Source of the DNA: Balneolaceae bacterium
Lineage (GTDB): Bacteria > Bacteroidota > Rhodothermia > Balneolales > Balneolaceae
Reading direction: 5' to 3'
Assembly: GCA_007123715.1 (NCBI GenBank)
Contig: SKKO01000157.1
Location: 1 to 54,051, forward strand
Length of the DNA stretch: 54,051 bases
Shown here: piece after piece, positions 1-9,129 of the stretch
Layout of the letters: each line of letters begins with the position of its first letter
Numbering within the stretch: the first letter of the stretch is position 1
The notes under the pieces: generated by a model
Seen by the model: the letters and a program-made list of their open reading frames with translations, nothing else
Databases searched by the model: none
What the model was told of the DNA's origin: nothing
Position numbers and translations under genes: made by a program

Positions 1-194
1 AAAACCTTTCTTTTGCCATCTAGAACCTGTTCGATGCGGGATCCGTATGCCCTTATCACATTTAACGGTTTGAATGCGAGATAAGAATAAACTGAAGAAG
101 GATGCCCGGTTAGCTGAGATTCCAGCAATATGACCTCTTCATTCCTGAAGTGTTCTACTAATGAATCAATTAAATACCGGTCAGAACTTTTCAT
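1..194 (-). CDS. pabB: Aminodeoxychorismate/anthranilate synthase component I-like protein, N-terminus (cut by window edge)
   Basis: Not in the ORF track because it runs off the left edge. An ATG on the minus strand at 194 opens 64 codons with no stop. The translation contains LLESQLTGHPSSVYSYLAFKP, which resembles the N-terminal domain of chorismate-using component I enzymes (TrpE/PabB), where a conserved LLES is followed by a Ser/Tyr-containing stretch ending in a D/KP. In that family the N-terminal domain scaffolds the chorismate-binding domain, which would lie outside this window. Which family member it is (PabB for folate or TrpE for tryptophan) cannot be settled from 64 residues; the short N-terminus slightly favours PabB. 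It is transcribed divergently from pyrD across a gap of about 170 bp. Confidence 0.5.
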   Translation of the reverse strand, partial: MKSSDRYLIDSLVEHFRNEEVILLESQLTGHPSSVYSYLAFKPLNVIRAYGSRIEQVLDGKRKV

Positions 195-361
195 GGTTTG
201 AGGATACGGTTTTCTCAATCAATCGCAAATGATTGTCAAATGTATTGGGTCGATAACATACTGTCACTGTCACTCAAAATCTCATAAATAAAATTCTGTT
301 GGTCATTTCAATCTTAAGGCTATGCTGTTTAACTTAAGTAAATTATTCAGAACATTATTTT

Positions 362-1456
362 ATGTATAAATTCCTGTTCAGGCCGCTTCTTTTCAGGCTA
401 ACTTCCGATTATGCCCATGAGATAACCATCAAATCGGCATCTTTACTGGGTAATTACAAATGGCTTCAGAAATCCACAGAAGCACTATATGGATATTCCA
501 ATAGGTCTCTGGAGCAAAAAATAGGTGGCCTCAGGTTTCCGAACCCCATCGGGCTGGCCGCAGGTTTCGATAAAAACGGAACTGCTGCCCCGTTTATGCA
601 AAGCCTGGGTTTCGGATTTATTGAAATCGGCAGTGTTACCGCGAATTCATGTATAGGAAATCCAAAGCCCAGAACGTTCAGGCTTACTGAAGATAAATCG
701 CTGATTAACCGCCTTGGACTGAATAATGAGGGGGCCTTAACGATTGCAAGAAGGCTAAAATACCGTGAGCTTACCATTCCAATGGGCATTAATATAGCCA
801 AAACACATGATCCTTCGATAACAGGAGAAAAAGCTATCGAAGATTACCGAACAAGTTTTGAACTGGTAAAAAATATAGCTGATTACATTACATTGAATAT
901 TTCCTGTCCAAATACAACCGAGGGAAAAACCTTTGAAGAACCGGAAGCTCTGGATTATTTACTGCAATCTCTGGGTATCGAAAATGATGCCAGCCTCCCC
1001 CCCGTTTTTATTAAATTTTCGGTTGACCTTGACGACAGTCAGCTTCTCGAACTCCTTGATATCTGTGAAGGCTATACTATTGAAGGCTATGTAGCAACGA
1101 ATACATCTTCTTTAAGAGACAACTTGCAAACTTCTGAATCGGTAGTCCATAGAATGGGCAAGGGAGGTTTAAGCGGCAGGGCCATAAGTAAAAAAAGTAC
1201 CGCCACTATCGAAAAAATTCATTCCTACACAAAGGGTCTTAAAACCATTATCGGTGTTGGGGGAATAAGCAGCACGGAGGATGCTATTGAAAAACTGAAG
1301 GCCGGTGCCGACCTGCTTCAAATCTACACCGGGCTTGTATATGAAGGCCCTGCACTTGTAAAAAAAATAAACCGGGGGCTGGTAGCTTACATGGAAAAAC
1401 ATGGTATTGACCACGTTTACCATATTCGGAAAATCAAAAATTTACAGGGAAAGTAA
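362..1456 (+). CDS. pyrD: Dihydroorotate dehydrogenase, class 2-like (quinone)
   Basis: Oxidises dihydroorotate to orotate in pyrimidine synthesis; class 2 enzymes sit on the inner membrane face and pass electrons to quinone. The 364-residue length, the N-terminal amphipathic stretch (MYKFLFRPLLFRL) and NPIGLAAGFDKNG at about residues 61-73 are class 2 hallmarks. IIGVGGISSTEDA (about 296) and LLQIYTGLVYEGP (about 320) match the FMN phosphate-binding loops. Oddity: the active-site segment reads NISCPNT with Cys182 where E. coli and human class 2 enzymes have Ser (NISSPNT); Cys is the class 1 base. The 3' end overlaps the convergent TPR lipoprotein gene by 23 bp. The start is the first Met and suits the family N-terminus. 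Confidence 0.93.
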   Translation: MYKFLFRPLLFRLTSDYAHEITIKSASLLGNYKWLQKSTEALYGYSNRSLEQKIGGLRFPNPIGLAAGFDKNGTAAPFMQSLGFGFIEIGSVTANSCIGNPKPRTFRLTEDKSLINRLGLNNEGALTIARRLKYRELTIPMGINIAKTHDPSITGEKAIEDYRTSFELVKNIADYITLNISCPNTTEGKTFEEPEALDYLLQSLGIENDASLPPVFIKFSVDLDDSQLLELLDICEGYTIEGYVATNTSSLRDNLQTSESVVHRMGKGGLSGRAISKKSTATIEKIHSYTKGLKTIIGVGGISSTEDAIEKLKAGADLLQIYTGLVYEGPALVKKINRGLVAYMEKHGIDHVYHIRKIKNLQGK

Positions 1457-4190
1457 AAGTACATTCAACTGGTTCATTCAAATCGGCCGGTGTAAACCGC
1501 AAAAGCCTATCGATTGCTGCCTCTATTGACTGGGGAATCCCTGACCTGTCCATACCGTCAATTTGTTCATAATTCAGAATAGTTCCATCCGGATCAACTT
1601 CAAATAAATAACGTACTTCTCCCCTCATAGACAGATTTTGCGTCCATGATGGGAATGTAATCGAATCCATAAACCCGGTAACACCTCCCTCCGTCTGCAC
1701 ATGAAATCCTAAATTCTCACAGATTTGTAATTCGCTCATCTCATAAGAGGGTATATCTTCAAAATCTCCGGCTCCAATATCAGGGGCCATAGGTTCAGGG
1801 ACGGTTTCTTCTATTACGGGTTTCTCAAGTGTTTGCTGCAAAATCCGTACCCTTGGCATTACATCTGCCGATGCATAATAGGTTTCAATATGCCTGAGAA
1901 TTGATCGTGTACTGTCCCAATAAGCTCCTTCGAATGGAAATATTTCCGACAAATCCGGCACAGTAAATGTTGAATCCGCAATTTGCTGCCAAAACAGGAT
2001 TTCCTGCTCGGAGATAGTACTATCCCGAAGCATAATCATTGATGAATCTGTTAATGCTGCAAATTCAGCCTTTTTATGATTCAGGGAATCCTGTACGGCA
2101 AACCATTCACGAATCGCTTCCCCGGATTCGTCAACTTGTTGCGCTGCCTTCATATACTCCCCGGCAGCCTCAAAGAGTAAAATAGCCCGTTGTGAGTCAT
2201 TCGCACCATTATCTGCAAGTTTAATCAACTCTTCGGCCCTTTGATGGGCCAGGCTATCTTCAATCCCGGAAATGATACCATGATACAAATTCTCAATATT
2301 TAAAATTTCCCCGGTTTCGGGTATAGTAATAACAATATCCAGTCTTTCAGCCAATCTTTGTGAATAGACAGAATTTGGTTCGAGTTCATATAGTTTTTCA
2401 AACCAGGAGAGTGCCATTTCCCTATTCCCCTGCAAAAGTTCAATTTCAGCAAGTGTGTACATCGACATCACTACAAGATTTTTTTGCGGTGATTCATTAG
2501 CCACTTTTTGATAATAAACCCTGGCACTGTCGGGCTCATCAAGCGACATAAAGAAAACATTGGCCAATTTGTACTGCAGTTCCAGTATTTCATATTTCAT
2601 CGCTTTTTGTTCTTCTTCATCAAAGGGAACATCGCTTAAATCCACTGTCGGTAACACTCCGGCTGATGTGCTCTTCTCAGCTATTGTTATCACTTCGTTT
2701 TCAGTGCCCATAACAATCATCTGATCAAAACGACTTCCACTCACATCAGCCCTTCTTCTCCAGTTATCAGCGAGCGGGCGGTCACCCCACACAGCCTGAA
2801 ACTGAAGGCTGGCATCTGCAAGCATTGGCTGGCTCATGACATTCAGAAAACCGTGTTCAGTTATTAAGTCAGCATCAGCAATCTGTTCAGTTTCATCTGC
2901 CACAATCATCCTGTCTCTCTGTTGCTGTATAAGGATAAGCTCCTGTTCAAGGTTATCCATTTCAATTTGTTGTAATTTTGCCACTAAAGCGTCTAATTCA
3001 TCCTGTCCAAGATTTGCAATGCCGATAAGGCTGTCTTTCCTGGTAATTTGAGCTCTGATCGATGCATATTGGCCAAATGAATCGGCAAGTTCGCGGGCAT
3101 TGAAGTTTTGGGGAAGCAGGTTTGCATCAACTCTCTGAGATGCTGCCGAATCGAAATATGCCGCTGCGAGCGTATAATTGCTAAGCTGGTCTCGATGAAT
3201 TTCTCCAATACCAAAATATGTTTTTGCTCTTGTGAGATTACCAGGTGCCTGAATTCTGTCCTGCAATACCTGATTGTAGCTTGTTATAGCCATTTCAGGA
3301 TAACCACGAAGCTGCTGAGTTCGTGCAATCTCATACTGAAGTTCGTTCCTGTATTCGTAAAACTTATCATCCCGTCTCATCTGTCGATAGAGCGATTCTG
3401 CCAGATCGTAATTACCGATTCTTCGCGAAACTTCGGCTTGTTTACGTTTGGCATTAAACTCAAGATCATAACTGACCCTGAGTTCTGTAACCTGTGCATA
3501 GGCATAGAGTGCCTGTGTTTCGAGCCCCAGTGCTTCAAAATTCTGGCCAAGTAAAAAGAATCCTCTGGCTTGCATTTCCCTGTTTTCCAGGGTCACTAAT
3601 GCGCTCTGCAAATAATCGATGGATTGTTCATAATTTCCTGTGGCAACATGGAGCTGTGCCAGTACGGCATCGATTTCGGCAAGAAGTCCGGCGTTCCAGT
3701 CACCCGATATTTCAGCGTCTATCTCGAGAAAGCGAATGCCCTCATGATAATTTGACAACTCGAGATAAGTAAGCCCTTGCCAAAGTATACCCTCACCCCG
3801 GAGGTCTCCCTCTGCAAGGGTTGAAAGCTCCTGAAATTTTTCAAGTGCTGAAAAAAACTCAGATCTGTAATAAAAGGATTTTCCAATAAGAGCGATAGCC
3901 GGTAAGGCAAATTTCGATTCTTCATGGTTTCTGAGTATCGAACTACCCCGTTCAATTGCCAGTTCAAAATCGACAAGCCCGGCATTTGTAGGAGCAAGGT
4001 GAATACGTACCGGATGTATCGGGTTTATTGAGGGTGTCTGTCTTTGATTCTTTTTAATACCCTCATTGTAAAACTGTTTGGCATTATAGAAGGTATTGTA
4101 ATAGGCGGTAAAGTCTTTCCATCCCTGTTTAAGTGTGGAACAGCCTGAGAATAGCAAAATAGCCAGAATTATGTATGCTGCTTTTTTCAC
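1434..4190 (-). CDS. Large TPR lipoprotein, SprE/PorW-like, with TonB-like C-terminus
   Basis: 918 residues with a lipoprotein signal peptide (lipobox ending in FSGC, Cys17), so probably lipid-anchored in the cell envelope. Just after it comes FTAYYNTFYNAKQFYNEG, a Tyr-rich stretch that recalls the N-terminus of Bacteroidota SprE/PorW lipoproteins, which contribute to type IX secretion and gliding. The middle is many degenerate tetratricopeptide helices (for example YYRSEFFSALEKFQELSTLAEG and ARVYYQKVANESPQKN). The last 80 or so residues (RGEVRYLFEVDPDGTILNYEQI...RLLRFTPA) look like a TonB C-terminal fold. It lies 37 bp downstream of pyk on the same strand and may be cotranscribed. The assignment to SprE/PorW is by recall of the family, not a search; the generic call of TPR lipoprotein is secure. 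Confidence 0.7.
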   Translation of the reverse strand: MKKAAYIILAILLFSGCSTLKQGWKDFTAYYNTFYNAKQFYNEGIKKNQRQTPSINPIHPVRIHLAPTNAGLVDFELAIERGSSILRNHEESKFALPAIALIGKSFYYRSEFFSALEKFQELSTLAEGDLRGEGILWQGLTYLELSNYHEGIRFLEIDAEISGDWNAGLLAEIDAVLAQLHVATGNYEQSIDYLQSALVTLENREMQARGFFLLGQNFEALGLETQALYAYAQVTELRVSYDLEFNAKRKQAEVSRRIGNYDLAESLYRQMRRDDKFYEYRNELQYEIARTQQLRGYPEMAITSYNQVLQDRIQAPGNLTRAKTYFGIGEIHRDQLSNYTLAAAYFDSAASQRVDANLLPQNFNARELADSFGQYASIRAQITRKDSLIGIANLGQDELDALVAKLQQIEMDNLEQELILIQQQRDRMIVADETEQIADADLITEHGFLNVMSQPMLADASLQFQAVWGDRPLADNWRRRADVSGSRFDQMIVMGTENEVITIAEKSTSAGVLPTVDLSDVPFDEEEQKAMKYEILELQYKLANVFFMSLDEPDSARVYYQKVANESPQKNLVVMSMYTLAEIELLQGNREMALSWFEKLYELEPNSVYSQRLAERLDIVITIPETGEILNIENLYHGIISGIEDSLAHQRAEELIKLADNGANDSQRAILLFEAAGEYMKAAQQVDESGEAIREWFAVQDSLNHKKAEFAALTDSSMIMLRDSTISEQEILFWQQIADSTFTVPDLSEIFPFEGAYWDSTRSILRHIETYYASADVMPRVRILQQTLEKPVIEETVPEPMAPDIGAGDFEDIPSYEMSELQICENLGFHVQTEGGVTGFMDSITFPSWTQNLSMRGEVRYLFEVDPDGTILNYEQIDGMDRSGIPQSIEAAIDRLLRFTPADLNEPVECTFTFPVNF

Positions 4191-4227
4191 TTCATGTTAA
4201 CGCAGGTAAAAATGAATCCGTATTTAT

Positions 4228-5667
4228 TTATGCGGTTTCTATGGTGCTTACTTTTATCATATTGGTTCTGCCCCTTTTTGCCAGAGGAATACCGGTTGCA
4301 ATAATTACCCTGTCACCGTCATTCACCATCCCGTTATCGATGAGAAAGTTCTCCATCATGTTGATACTCATATCTGTATCAAAGATTTCATCTATTTTAA
4401 CAGATTGCACACCCCATACAAGGTTAAGCTGTCGCCTTACAATCTGGCTTTCTGTAAATGCGATGATGGGCACTTTTGGACGAAACTTAGCAACACGTTT
4501 GGCTGTATTTCCGGAATGGGTAATGGTGCTTATGATTTTTGCATCCACATTTTCGGCCAGTGTTACACAGGAGAATGCGAGTGATTCAATAACCTGTTTC
4601 TCTTTCCAGTCAGGTTTTCGGTATTTAAGGCTGTAATAAATGGTTGATGTATTCTCTTCTACCGATTGAATGATTTTCACCATGGTCTTAACAGCCTCAA
4701 CAGGATATTTGCCCGCAGCGGTCTCGCCAGATAGCATTACGGCGTCGGTACCATCTACAACGGCATTGGCTACATCCGAACTTTCAGCACGTGTGGCCCT
4801 GGGATTGATAATCATGGAATCGAGCATTTGAGTAGCGGTAATTACAGGTTTACCCGCTACTCTGCACCGCTCAATGATATTTTTTTGGATCAGCGGCACC
4901 TGCTCACTCGGGATTTCAATTCCAAGGTCTCCCCTTGCCACCATAATACCGTCGGCTTCCTCAATAATTTCATCGATAACACGAACAGCTTCAGGTTTTT
5001 CGATTTTTGCAATAATAGCTGCATTACTCCCTTTGGCCCTGATTCTTGAAATCACATCCTGAATATCACGAGCCGAACGCACAAAAGACATTGCTACAAA
5101 ATCAACTCCTACACTTAAACCGAATTCTAGGTCTTCGATATCTTTTTCTGTTAGTGATGCCATCGAAATTTTAACATCCGGCAGATTTACCCCTTTTCGT
5201 GACTTCAGCAAGCCACCTACAACAACTTTCGCCGTAAGGTCTCTTTCATGTTTTTTTATGATTTTCAACTCAATCAACCCATCGTCAATGAGAATCTGAT
5301 TCCCCTCTTCCGCATCTTCAACCAACCCTCCATAATCAATTGGGATGATATTTTCATCTCCAATGATATCATCCGGAGTAAGTTTAATAAGTTGTCCGGT
5401 AATAATCTCCTGCCCGCCGTCTTTCATCTGGCCTACACGGATTTTAGGGCCCTGTAAATCCATGAGTACCGGGAGAGAGTATTTATATTTTTTTGCAACT
5501 TTACGAACCAGACTAATAGTTTTTTTATGGCCTTCGTGAGTTCCATGGGAAAAATTTATTCTCACAACGTTCATACCTGCACGGAGTAAACTCTCGATGG
5601 TTTCTTCTGTATTGCTGCTGGGGCCTAACGTGCAAACTATTTTCGTTCTTCGCGCACTACTTAACAT
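4228..5667 (-). CDS. pyk: Pyruvate kinase
   Basis: Converts phosphoenolpyruvate and ADP to pyruvate and ATP, the last step of glycolysis, in the cytoplasm. The 479-residue protein starts with RRTKIVCTLGPSS and RAGMNVVRINFSHG, the classic N-terminal signature, and carries IIAKIEKPEAV (with the active-site Lys), GIMVARGDLGIEIP and the ATQMLDSMI...RATRAESSDVANAVVDGTDAVMLSGETAAGKYP block. The C-terminal regulatory domain is present and the length is normal for the short bacterial form. It is the first gene of a possible two-gene unit with the TPR lipoprotein downstream. The upstream gap of about 150 bp is shared with the divergent GWxTD gene. Confidence 0.97.
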   Translation of the reverse strand: MLSSARRTKIVCTLGPSSNTEETIESLLRAGMNVVRINFSHGTHEGHKKTISLVRKVAKKYKYSLPVLMDLQGPKIRVGQMKDGGQEIITGQLIKLTPDDIIGDENIIPIDYGGLVEDAEEGNQILIDDGLIELKIIKKHERDLTAKVVVGGLLKSRKGVNLPDVKISMASLTEKDIEDLEFGLSVGVDFVAMSFVRSARDIQDVISRIRAKGSNAAIIAKIEKPEAVRVIDEIIEEADGIMVARGDLGIEIPSEQVPLIQKNIIERCRVAGKPVITATQMLDSMIINPRATRAESSDVANAVVDGTDAVMLSGETAAGKYPVEAVKTMVKIIQSVEENTSTIYYSLKYRKPDWKEKQVIESLAFSCVTLAENVDAKIISTITHSGNTAKRVAKFRPKVPIIAFTESQIVRRQLNLVWGVQSVKIDEIFDTDMSINMMENFLIDNGMVNDGDRVIIATGIPLAKRGRTNMIKVSTIETA

Positions 5668-5818
5668 AAAATTGTGTTCAATTTGAAAATTTTATAAATA
5701 GATAATAAAAAACCATCCAAAGGTAAGCAATTATATGACAGATATGCTGTTATATTAATGCAATTATTGGCTGAGTTTTTTTGTTTAATTAATCTCAAAC
5801 TAACATAATTTCAGTACA

Positions 5819-7237
5819 TTGAAGAGAAAATTTTACCTACTACTTATTCCCGTACTCCTTTCAGTGTACGCGGCAGGCTGTGTTCGTTCTGCAAATCCCG
5901 ACGTTGAAAGAGGTTCTTTTTTCCAGTTTCAGGATGGTTTTCCTGAGGTAAGGATGTCGTCTATTGGGCTTCTAAGCGAAACAGATGAAGCGCTTATTAA
6001 CGTTACGACGGATATTGTTCTCGGAAGTCTTATTTACTCCACACACGACGATGTTCGTTCGGCCGATGTTACAATTGAAATCCGAATACTGGAGATTGAA
6101 GGAGATTTTTCAAAAAATATTCGGAGAGATTTTTCTGTTGAATCCAGTTTTGAAGGGAGTTACCTAAGCCAGGATGTGTTTACAAACAACGAAGAAATTG
6201 TGGTGAAACCGGGAGTATTCGAAGTTCAGGTTTCCGTTCTCGATCGCACATCAGGGAGGGCATCTACCCGGCGGGCGGAAGCTGAAATACCTGACCCCTC
6301 TGACCCCCAAATTAATGTGACTACGGTGAGGCTTCTTGCAAAAAATTCCAGCCCCGCCGAATCAGATTTCTTCCCGATTACAACGTATACCGTTTCTACA
6401 GCCCTCGACAGCCTCAAGTTTTTGTTCCAGGTTACCAATAATGACATGGAAGACCCTCTCGAAATCAATTCAAGGCTTATTCAGTTTAATGCAGACAGCA
6501 CTGCAGCACGCCCAATGAATTTTAATAATTACAGTCCGTCAACATTACCTTACATTGGAGTGGATATGAGAAATCCACAGGAGATCGATGCTATAACCCG
6601 AAGGCTGGATCAGCCAGGAAGCGTTTTAATTGAATTCAAATACGCAATGTTTGAACGCGGCAACTACCGCTTTGAGGTTGAAACGGTTAATGAATCCGGT
6701 GAACAGCTCTATAAAGCCCGTGATTTCGCAATCATGAGCGAAAACTATCCTGCTGTAGTATCACCAAGGGAACTTGCGGGACCACTGATATACCTAATGG
6801 ATCGCAGGGACCATGAGCGGATGATGCAAATCGAGGATCCCGATTCACTCAAAGAAGCGATCGACAGGTTCTGGCTGTCGAATATCGGTAATATGAACCA
6901 GGCAAAAGCTGTTATCAGTCTGTATTATGAACGAGTTGAACAGGCAAACAAGCAGTTTACCACATTTAAAGAAGGTTGGAAAACTGACCTTGGAATGGTG
7001 TATATATTATTTGGACCACCATGGTATGTTGACCGGTTCCTGAATACCTTTATATGGTCTTACTCTTATGACAGAACAGATCCCCGGTACAACTTCACCT
7101 TTGAAAGGCCAAATATGAGGAATGAATTCTTTCCATTCGACAATTACCTGCTGCAAAGAAACCAGGGATATTTTAATGTACAGTACAGGCAGATACAATT
7201 GTGGCTTACAGGAGGGATTTTAACCACAAGAATTTAA
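5819..7237 (+). CDS. GWxTD-domain lipoprotein
   Basis: 472 residues. The start is TTG: the frame is closed by a TAA at 5801-5803 and has no ATG between, and the TTG gives a clean lipoprotein signal peptide (LLSVYAAGC, Cys21). The C-terminal quarter holds the domain's naming motif, FKEGWKTDLGMVYILFGPP at about residues 383-401, followed by aromatic-rich text ending in WLTGGIL. The GWxTD domain occurs in Bacteroidota, Acidobacteriota and relatives and has no settled biochemical role. Residues 30-330 look like beta-rich envelope domains with no motif I can name. It stands alone between pyk (divergent) and the bacilliredoxin gene (convergent), with a hairpin in the downstream gap. Confidence 0.88.
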   Translation: MKRKFYLLLIPVLLSVYAAGCVRSANPDVERGSFFQFQDGFPEVRMSSIGLLSETDEALINVTTDIVLGSLIYSTHDDVRSADVTIEIRILEIEGDFSKNIRRDFSVESSFEGSYLSQDVFTNNEEIVVKPGVFEVQVSVLDRTSGRASTRRAEAEIPDPSDPQINVTTVRLLAKNSSPAESDFFPITTYTVSTALDSLKFLFQVTNNDMEDPLEINSRLIQFNADSTAARPMNFNNYSPSTLPYIGVDMRNPQEIDAITRRLDQPGSVLIEFKYAMFERGNYRFEVETVNESGEQLYKARDFAIMSENYPAVVSPRELAGPLIYLMDRRDHERMMQIEDPDSLKEAIDRFWLSNIGNMNQAKAVISLYYERVEQANKQFTTFKEGWKTDLGMVYILFGPPWYVDRFLNTFIWSYSYDRTDPRYNFTFERPNMRNEFFPFDNYLLQRNQGYFNVQYRQIQLWLTGGILTTRI

Positions 7238-7353
7238 TTTTGCTCAAAAGTACCAAAATCATTCCATGAATTAGGAATATCGGATATTCCATTTTTACTT
7301 CGTTGACCTTTCCGGGATCTGTTACCCTCGTTGAGGATCTGAACAGTCAATGA

Positions 7354-7395
7354 TTTTTTTTGAAATCCCGATTTTCGTGTAAACCGGGATTTTGT
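7354..7395. terminator. Bidirectional terminator-like hairpin
   Basis: An 8-bp perfect stem AAATCCCG/CGGGATTT (7363-7370 with 7385-7392) with a 14-nt loop. It is flanked by a T-run on the left (A-run for the minus transcript read in reverse) and TTTT on the right. It sits between the convergent GWxTD and bacilliredoxin genes and could end both transcripts. Confidence 0.55.
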
Positions 7396-7415
7396 TCAAA
7401 TCAAGCGGTTATTGT

Positions 7416-7862
7416 CTAACCTTCATCCTGTTTTATAAATGCATCAAAAACCATCAATAAATCCTGTGCAACTTCTTCCCGGGTTCTGCCTTCAATACGG
7501 TGGCGGGGAATCATTGCTTTCACTTTTCCATCAACAAAAAAAGTAAATGAGGGGGATGACGGAGGATATTCACTGAAATATTCTCTTGCCCGGGCTGTAG
7601 CTTCCTTGTCTTGTCCGGCAAAAACAGTTACAAGCTGATCAGGTTTTTGATCTGCTTTTTCAAGTGCTATGGATAGTCCCGGCCTTGCATTACCGGCCGC
7701 ACAACCACAAACTGAATTTATTGCCATGAGCATGGTACCTTTATTATACTCCTGCATGGCGCGGTCAACTTCTTCTGGTGTTTTAAGCTCTTCTGCACCA
7801 ATATCCGTGAGTTCCTTTCTCATCCATGAAACGTCAGGTCCGATTCCAAATCCAAATTGCAT
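7416..7862 (-). CDS. BrxA/BrxB-family bacilliredoxin
   Basis: 148 residues of the YphP/YqiW (DUF1094) family. The family motif is seen as MLMAINSVCGCAAGNARPGLS, with the CGC pair at Cys52 and Cys54. In Firmicutes these proteins remove bacillithiol from modified protein thiols; Bacteroidota and relatives carry homologues that are inferred to do similar low-molecular-weight thiol chemistry in the cytoplasm. The full length is present, including the C-terminal thioredoxin-fold strand FFVDGKVKAMIPRHRIEGR. The gene stands alone on the minus strand with about 400 bp of noncoding DNA upstream. Confidence 0.9.
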   Translation of the reverse strand: MQFGFGIGPDVSWMRKELTDIGAEELKTPEEVDRAMQEYNKGTMLMAINSVCGCAAGNARPGLSIALEKADQKPDQLVTVFAGQDKEATARAREYFSEYPPSSPSFTFFVDGKVKAMIPRHRIEGRTREEVAQDLLMVFDAFIKQDEG

Positions 7863-8266
7863 AATTCTTTACGTTTAATTTTTATTATTTTGCCCAAATA
7901 TAAGGATTTCTATAGATATTTTGTCCATACGTTTCCAATGGATTATCATTTATAATCATTTAAAAGTGATAGGCTTGCAATTTATATAACGGCATTTGTT
8001 TTATCAAAAAAGAATAAATTGGCATTATGATACCAATAAATTGCTCTGCATGAATAGAAGAGCTGATCACCATTTTAGAAGATGTTTCATGATTGAATTC
8101 CAGCGGCCGGCAAAATCCTATTTTTTGATTTATATTATCACTCAATTAATGTATCTAAAAAATATGAGTGCAGGCGTCTCGTTCGCATACGATTGTATAC
8201 CCCTTATGTGATGAACAGATAAAAATAAAATATGCACTAACTTACTTGATCAATCGTTCCTAAATC
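7863..8266. other. Intergenic gap, no gene seen
   Basis: About 400 bp of AT-rich DNA between two divergent genes. Short ORFs of 61 and 71 codons overlap each other on opposite strands with no initiation signal or recognisable product. Promoters for both neighbours must lie here, but I cannot place them with confidence. Confidence 0.6.
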
Positions 8267-9070
8267 ATGAATTTTACACGACACTTTTTTCTCCTGCTCT
8301 CATTTGCTTTCATCACAGCCTGTTCAGGCACCAAACAAATTACTGTTCACGACAGTGATATGCCAATTATTATTGACGGTTCACTTTCCGATTGGGATAC
8401 CGGTTCAACATCATTAAATAATTCGGATGAAATTCAATACTTCGCTACAAGACAAGGAAACTATCTATACGTTTTTGTCGATGTACGAAGTATTTATAAA
8501 GATCATTCCATACGCCAGATGGGTATGACGGTTTATCTTAGTAATTCTGAAGATTCTCGAAGAAGTGTGGGTATTGGTTTCCCACCCGGAACATTCAATC
8601 TGCTTAGGCAATACCCAAATGCATTTAATGGATTTACTACAGATCTGGAATGGGGCCGTAAACCGGAAAATATCGAATTGATGAGTGAACTTTCCAAAGA
8701 CCTGTTTTCAAAAGTTGTGATTGTTGAACGATTCGATGGCAGCAGCAGGCCGGAGTACGGGTTTGCTGAACTATCGCAGGTAGAAATTGACGGTTTTGAA
8801 ATTGCTACTGATACAGAAAGGAGACTTCTTTCTTTAGAGATAAAAATTCCACTTGACGGTGGCTCACTATACAACGTAAGAAATGAGGATCTCTGGATCG
8901 GATTCGCAATAGAACCACCAGTTTTCAGATTCAGGGAAGAAAACCAAACGATGTCACCAAGACAACAGACTTCTGTGTATGGGTATGGTTATGGGCAACG
9001 TGCTCCACGTCAAAGTGCAAGAAGATCTATCCCTTCGCAGGAAGACTGGTTTATTTTACGCTTAAGATAA
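8267..9070 (+). CDS. Lipoprotein with CBM9/DOMON-like domain
   Basis: 267 residues beginning with a lipoprotein signal peptide (FAFITACSG, Cys19). Directly after it, MPIIIDGSLSDWDTGS matches the start of the carbohydrate-binding module family 9-like fold (IDGxLxDW), followed by YLYVFVDVRS, as in these beta-sandwich domains, and a C-terminal WIGFAIEPP strand. The domain in outer-membrane or periplasmic proteins may bind sugar or haem; no catalytic motif is visible. The last 30 residues are rich in Arg, Gln and Tyr (YGYGYGQRAPRQSARR). It is monocistronic and followed by a strong terminator. Confidence 0.72.
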   Translation: MNFTRHFFLLLSFAFITACSGTKQITVHDSDMPIIIDGSLSDWDTGSTSLNNSDEIQYFATRQGNYLYVFVDVRSIYKDHSIRQMGMTVYLSNSEDSRRSVGIGFPPGTFNLLRQYPNAFNGFTTDLEWGRKPENIELMSELSKDLFSKVVIVERFDGSSRPEYGFAELSQVEIDGFEIATDTERRLLSLEIKIPLDGGSLYNVRNEDLWIGFAIEPPVFRFREENQTMSPRQQTSVYGYGYGQRAPRQSARRSIPSQEDWFILRLR

Positions 9071-9110
9071 AAAAAGCACTCAGTGGTGTTCTGAGTGCCT
9101 TTTATTTTTT
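9071..9110. terminator. Rho-independent terminator, bidirectional
   Basis: An 8-bp GC-containing stem GCACTCAG/CTGAGTGC (9076-9083 with 9091-9098) and a 7-nt loop. A run of A precedes it and CTTTTATTTTTTT follows, so it can serve the lipoprotein gene on the plus strand and sodA on the minus strand. Confidence 0.85.
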
Positions 9111-9129
9111 TATCCTTTAACTGGTAGAA

